DNA of 7,760 nucleotides. It comes from Tannerella sp. Its GTDB lineage: Bacteria > Bacteroidota > Bacteroidia > Bacteroidales > Tannerellaceae. The stretch covers positions 1 through 7,760 of the forward strand of contig JAIRXI010000356.1 of the NCBI GenBank assembly GCA_031268395.1, read 5' to 3'. Numbering within the stretch: the stretch's first letter is position 1; every line of letters starts with the position of its first letter. Positions 5,615 through 7,760 of the stretch are shown here, in pieces. Position numbers and translations under genes: made by a program. Under the pieces are notes generated by a model. It was given only the letters and a program-made list of their open reading frames with translations, had not been told where the DNA came from and ran no database searches.

Positions 5615-7424
5615 GAACTATTCTTTTTTGGATTTTCTAACGCTAGTCGGCGCGCTGGGGATGTTTCTCTATGGCATGAAGACGATGAGCGAAGGGCTGC
5701 AGAAAGTGGCCGGTAACCGCCTGCGGAATATCCTTTCCGCCATGACGACCAACCGATTTACGGGCGTATTGACCGGACTGATTATTACGGCAATCATCCA
5801 GTCGTCCAGTGCTACAACGGTGATGGTTGTCAGTTTTGTCAATGCGGGACTGCTCAATCTGGCACAGGCGATCGGCGTCATTATGGGCGCTAACGTGGGT
5901 ACGACGGTGACGGCCTGGATCATTTCCCTCTTCGGTTTTAAGGTGGATATCAGCGCCTTCGCCCTGCCCCTGATCGCCGTGGGACTTCCGATGCTGTTCT
6001 CCAAAAAAAGCAACTGGATGTCGCTGGGCGAATTCATCATGGGATTCGCACTCCTGTTTTTGGGGCTGTATTACCTGAAAACTTCCGTCCCCGACCTGCA
6101 AAATCATCCGGAAGCGCTCTCATTCATACGGAACTATACCTCCATGGGATACGGTTCCGTACTGCTGTTCCTGCTGCTTGGAACCGTCCTGACCGTGATT
6201 GTGCAATCATCGAGCGCCACGGTCGCCATTACGCTGATTATGTGTGCGCAGGGATGGATTCCCTTTGAGATGGCTGCGGCTATGGTGCTGGGCGAAAACA
6301 TCGGGACGACGATTACGGCCAATCTTGCCGCGCTCTCGGCCAATACATCGGCCAAGCGGGCTGCCATTGCACACCTGATGTTCAACATTTTCGGCGTTTG
6401 CTGGTGCATCCTGTTCTTTTATCCGTTTACCCAGCTGATCTCGCGGATTGTCACCCAGTTCGGGCCGGGAGACCCGCACGGGCTGAGCCATTTCCTCAAC
6501 ACGCTTGATCCGCAGACGGTCGAACTGATCACCTCCGACCAGCCCCTGAGCGATGCACGCCTGATCGCCCTTCAAAAACAGCTGCTTTCGCTGCAGGTGT
6601 CGGTTTCGTTCGGGTTGTCCCTGTTTCATACAATGTTCAATTTCTGCAACATCTGCATCATGATCTGGTTCGTGAAACTGTATGTCCGCATCTGTTCGGC
6701 GATCATTCCGGCGCAGGATGCAGCGGAAGGCGATTTCCAGCTGAAATATATTTCGACCGGCATCCTTTCGACTTCGGAACTGTCGCTGATGCAGGCAAGA
6801 AAGGAAATTGCCGTTTATGGCGACCGCACCGTGCGAATGTTCGGGATGGTGAAAAACCTCCTGTATGAGGAGAACGAGGAAAATTTCCTGCAACTGTTCA
6901 ACAGAATCAAAAAATACGAAGAAATCAGCGACCGCATGGATATCGAAATTGCCAACTACCTGACCAAAGTACTGGAAGGGCGGTTGAGCGCAGAAGGAAA
7001 AGACAGCGTACGCATCATGCTGCGCGCCGATTCCGAAATCGAAAGTATTGCCGACGCCTGCTACAACATGGCGCGCACCGTCAAACGCCGGAACGACGCA
7101 AAATCAAGTTTCACGGAGGGACAGCTCCGCCACATCGAACACATGATCCGCCTTGTCGAAGAGGCCCTGGCCCACATGAGCCTCATCCTGCACAAACAGC
7201 ATACTTCCCAGAACGACATCGCCTATACCTATAACATGGAGAATGAAATCAACGCATATCGCGACCTGCTGAAAAGCAAAAGCATCGAAAGTATTGACGG
7301 AAAGGAATACAAATATGCCGATACCGTATATTACATGGATCTTGTCGCCGAATGTGAAAAGTTGGGCGACTATGTGCTGAACGTGGTGCAGGCGATTGTG
7401 GAGAAAAAATACAATGCGTACTGA
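5613..7424 (+). CDS. Na/Pi cotransporter family protein with C-terminal PhoU domain
   Basis: This is a 603-aa inner-membrane protein predicted to move inorganic phosphate coupled to sodium. The membrane part (about 5-362) contains the two inverted halves of the Na/Pi cotransporter fold. Each half has a Q-S-S-S motif (63-66 and 198-201) followed by a G-x-N-x-G-T-T turn (GANVGTT 92-98, GENIGTT 227-233); in the family these form the substrate and ion site. Helix motifs A-H-L-M-F-N (253-258) and F-H-T-M-F-N (338-343) are also present. The cytosolic C-terminus (about 385-600) is PhoU-like, with E-x-x-x-D motifs at 477-481 and 582-586 (E-K-L-G-D), which in PhoU bind metal. The length and layout fit the YjbB/NptA-like family, and all key motifs are intact. 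Transport direction (uptake or export) cannot be told from sequence. The ATG at 5613 is the only sensible start. The gene is divergent from the kinase, with shared control likely. Confidence 0.95.
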   Translation: MNYSFLDFLTLVGALGMFLYGMKTMSEGLQKVAGNRLRNILSAMTTNRFTGVLTGLIITAIIQSSSATTVMVVSFVNAGLLNLAQAIGVIMGANVGTTVTAWIISLFGFKVDISAFALPLIAVGLPMLFSKKSNWMSLGEFIMGFALLFLGLYYLKTSVPDLQNHPEALSFIRNYTSMGYGSVLLFLLLGTVLTVIVQSSSATVAITLIMCAQGWIPFEMAAAMVLGENIGTTITANLAALSANTSAKRAAIAHLMFNIFGVCWCILFFYPFTQLISRIVTQFGPGDPHGLSHFLNTLDPQTVELITSDQPLSDARLIALQKQLLSLQVSVSFGLSLFHTMFNFCNICIMIWFVKLYVRICSAIIPAQDAAEGDFQLKYISTGILSTSELSLMQARKEIAVYGDRTVRMFGMVKNLLYEENEENFLQLFNRIKKYEEISDRMDIEIANYLTKVLEGRLSAEGKDSVRIMLRADSEIESIADACYNMARTVKRRNDAKSSFTEGQLRHIEHMIRLVEEALAHMSLILHKQHTSQNDIAYTYNMENEINAYRDLLKSKSIESIDGKEYKYADTVYYMDLVAECEKLGDYVLNVVQAIVEKKYNAY

Positions 7425-7571
7425 TTTGGGAAAAGGCGGTGTCAGGTACCGGATTTTATTGAGGAACTGAAGTCTGTGAATGCGCCTATTTATGTAAATA
7501 TCCCTGATATACTTCCCGCCGGGTAAAACGGTGAAATACCGAAGAAGGCATCCCTGTCGCCGCTTTAACCC

Positions 7572-7602
7572 AACCCTGACAGGTCTTTGATCTGTCAGGG
7601 TT
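7572..7602 (+). terminator. Strong hairpin terminator downstream of the transporter gene
   Basis: AACCCTGACAG (7572-7582) pairs perfectly with CTGTCAGGGTT (7592-7602) around a 9-nt loop. The plus-strand tail reads TTT or TTTT in two short runs (7601-7603 and 7610-7613). It lies about 150 nt after the transporter stop. The perfect symmetry means it could also stop transcription from the right, or be a copy of a dispersed palindromic element. Confidence 0.7.
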
Positions 7603-7613
7603 TCTGCCCTTTT

Positions 7614-7760
7614 ATGCCGCGCTCAGTATCTATCCGGCACGGTTGTTTTTTTGAAAAGTATCCCTCCACCGCTGCGACCGGGAGCCTTTGCCTACGCTTT
7701 TCCCTGATGCAAAAAAATGTTTCACACATGGGCGGGAATGACTTTTTTTTGTTCGTTTGC
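7614..7760 (+). other. Open frame running off the right edge, doubtful gene
   Basis: The frame begins at ATG 7614, just past the terminator, and stays open for 49 codons to the window end. The predicted peptide is rich in Ser, Phe, Cys and Arg with no signal peptide or domain I know. Low-complexity T and A runs set its amino acids. I think non-coding or repeat DNA is more likely than a gene start. Confidence 0.2.

Larger units (their letters stand above)
7425..7760. other. 336-bp region without a convincing gene
   Basis: After the transporter stop the same frame stays open for 33 codons to a TAA at 7524-7526, without an ATG in that frame. A strong terminator hairpin follows (7572-7602). From an ATG at 7614 another frame is open to the window edge (49 codons) but has no domain I recognise. 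The last 100 bases contain several A and T runs and a G-rich block (ATGGGCGGGAAT) that could belong to a dispersed repeat. Nothing else is supported. Confidence 0.6.

Noticed and set aside
6207..6893. 228-codon minus-strand open frame inside the transporter gene
   Set aside because: It is antisense to the well-supported second half of the Na/Pi fold and has a His/Arg/Gln-rich composition without motifs.

Overview
The window looks like Bacteroidales chromosome (phylum Bacteroidota), probably near Parabacteroides, Tannerella or Porphyromonas. The main pointers are the DUF3575/DUF3868 gene pair typical of that order, a DUF5106 thiol-disulfide lipoprotein, an N-terminally extended nucleoside kinase, a Na/Pi transporter fused to PhoU, and candidate promoters of the Bacteroidota type (TAnnTTTG at -7). 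No mobile element, CRISPR array, tRNA or rRNA was found. Five complete genes and one partial gene account for most of the window.

Left part, minus strand, in order of transcription. At 3519-1264 lie a DUF3575 outer-membrane-type protein and a DUF3868/OmpA-like/TPR envelope protein, 12 bp apart and joined by an unusually good Shine-Dalgarno sequence. A 120-bp gap with a strong symmetric hairpin follows. Next are a DUF5106 lipoprotein with a thioredoxin-like CxxC domain (1143-190) and, with no spacing (stop codon directly followed by ATG), the first 63 codons of a PduO-type cob(I)alamin adenosyltransferase that runs off the left edge. The first two genes usually sit in fimbria-type loci of Bacteroidales, but no fimbrillin or anchor gene is visible here.

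Middle. A 307-bp intergenic stretch (3520-3826) holds a candidate terminator, a candidate promoter for the DUF3575 gene and several small palindromes. It is followed by a minus-strand nucleoside/uridine kinase-like gene (5548-3827) whose N-terminal part resembles the TGS and second additional domains of threonyl-tRNA synthetase.

Right part. A 64-bp divergent intergenic region (5549-5612) separates the kinase from a plus-strand Na/Pi cotransporter-PhoU fusion (5613-7424). This short spacer contains two perfect palindromes, one of them covering the transporter start codon, and two consensus -7 elements that face each other. It is the most regulation-rich spot in the window. After the transporter come 336 bp without a convincing gene. 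They hold a strong hairpin terminator (7572-7602) and an open frame to the window end that may belong to a dispersed repeat.

Overall this is mostly conserved housekeeping and envelope DNA. I see no clear case for a wholly new multi-gene system. The best leads are the regulatory architecture at 5541-5614, the apparently fimbrillin-less DUF3575/DUF3868 pair, and the zero-gap link between a periplasm-facing thiol lipoprotein and a cytosolic cobalamin enzyme.
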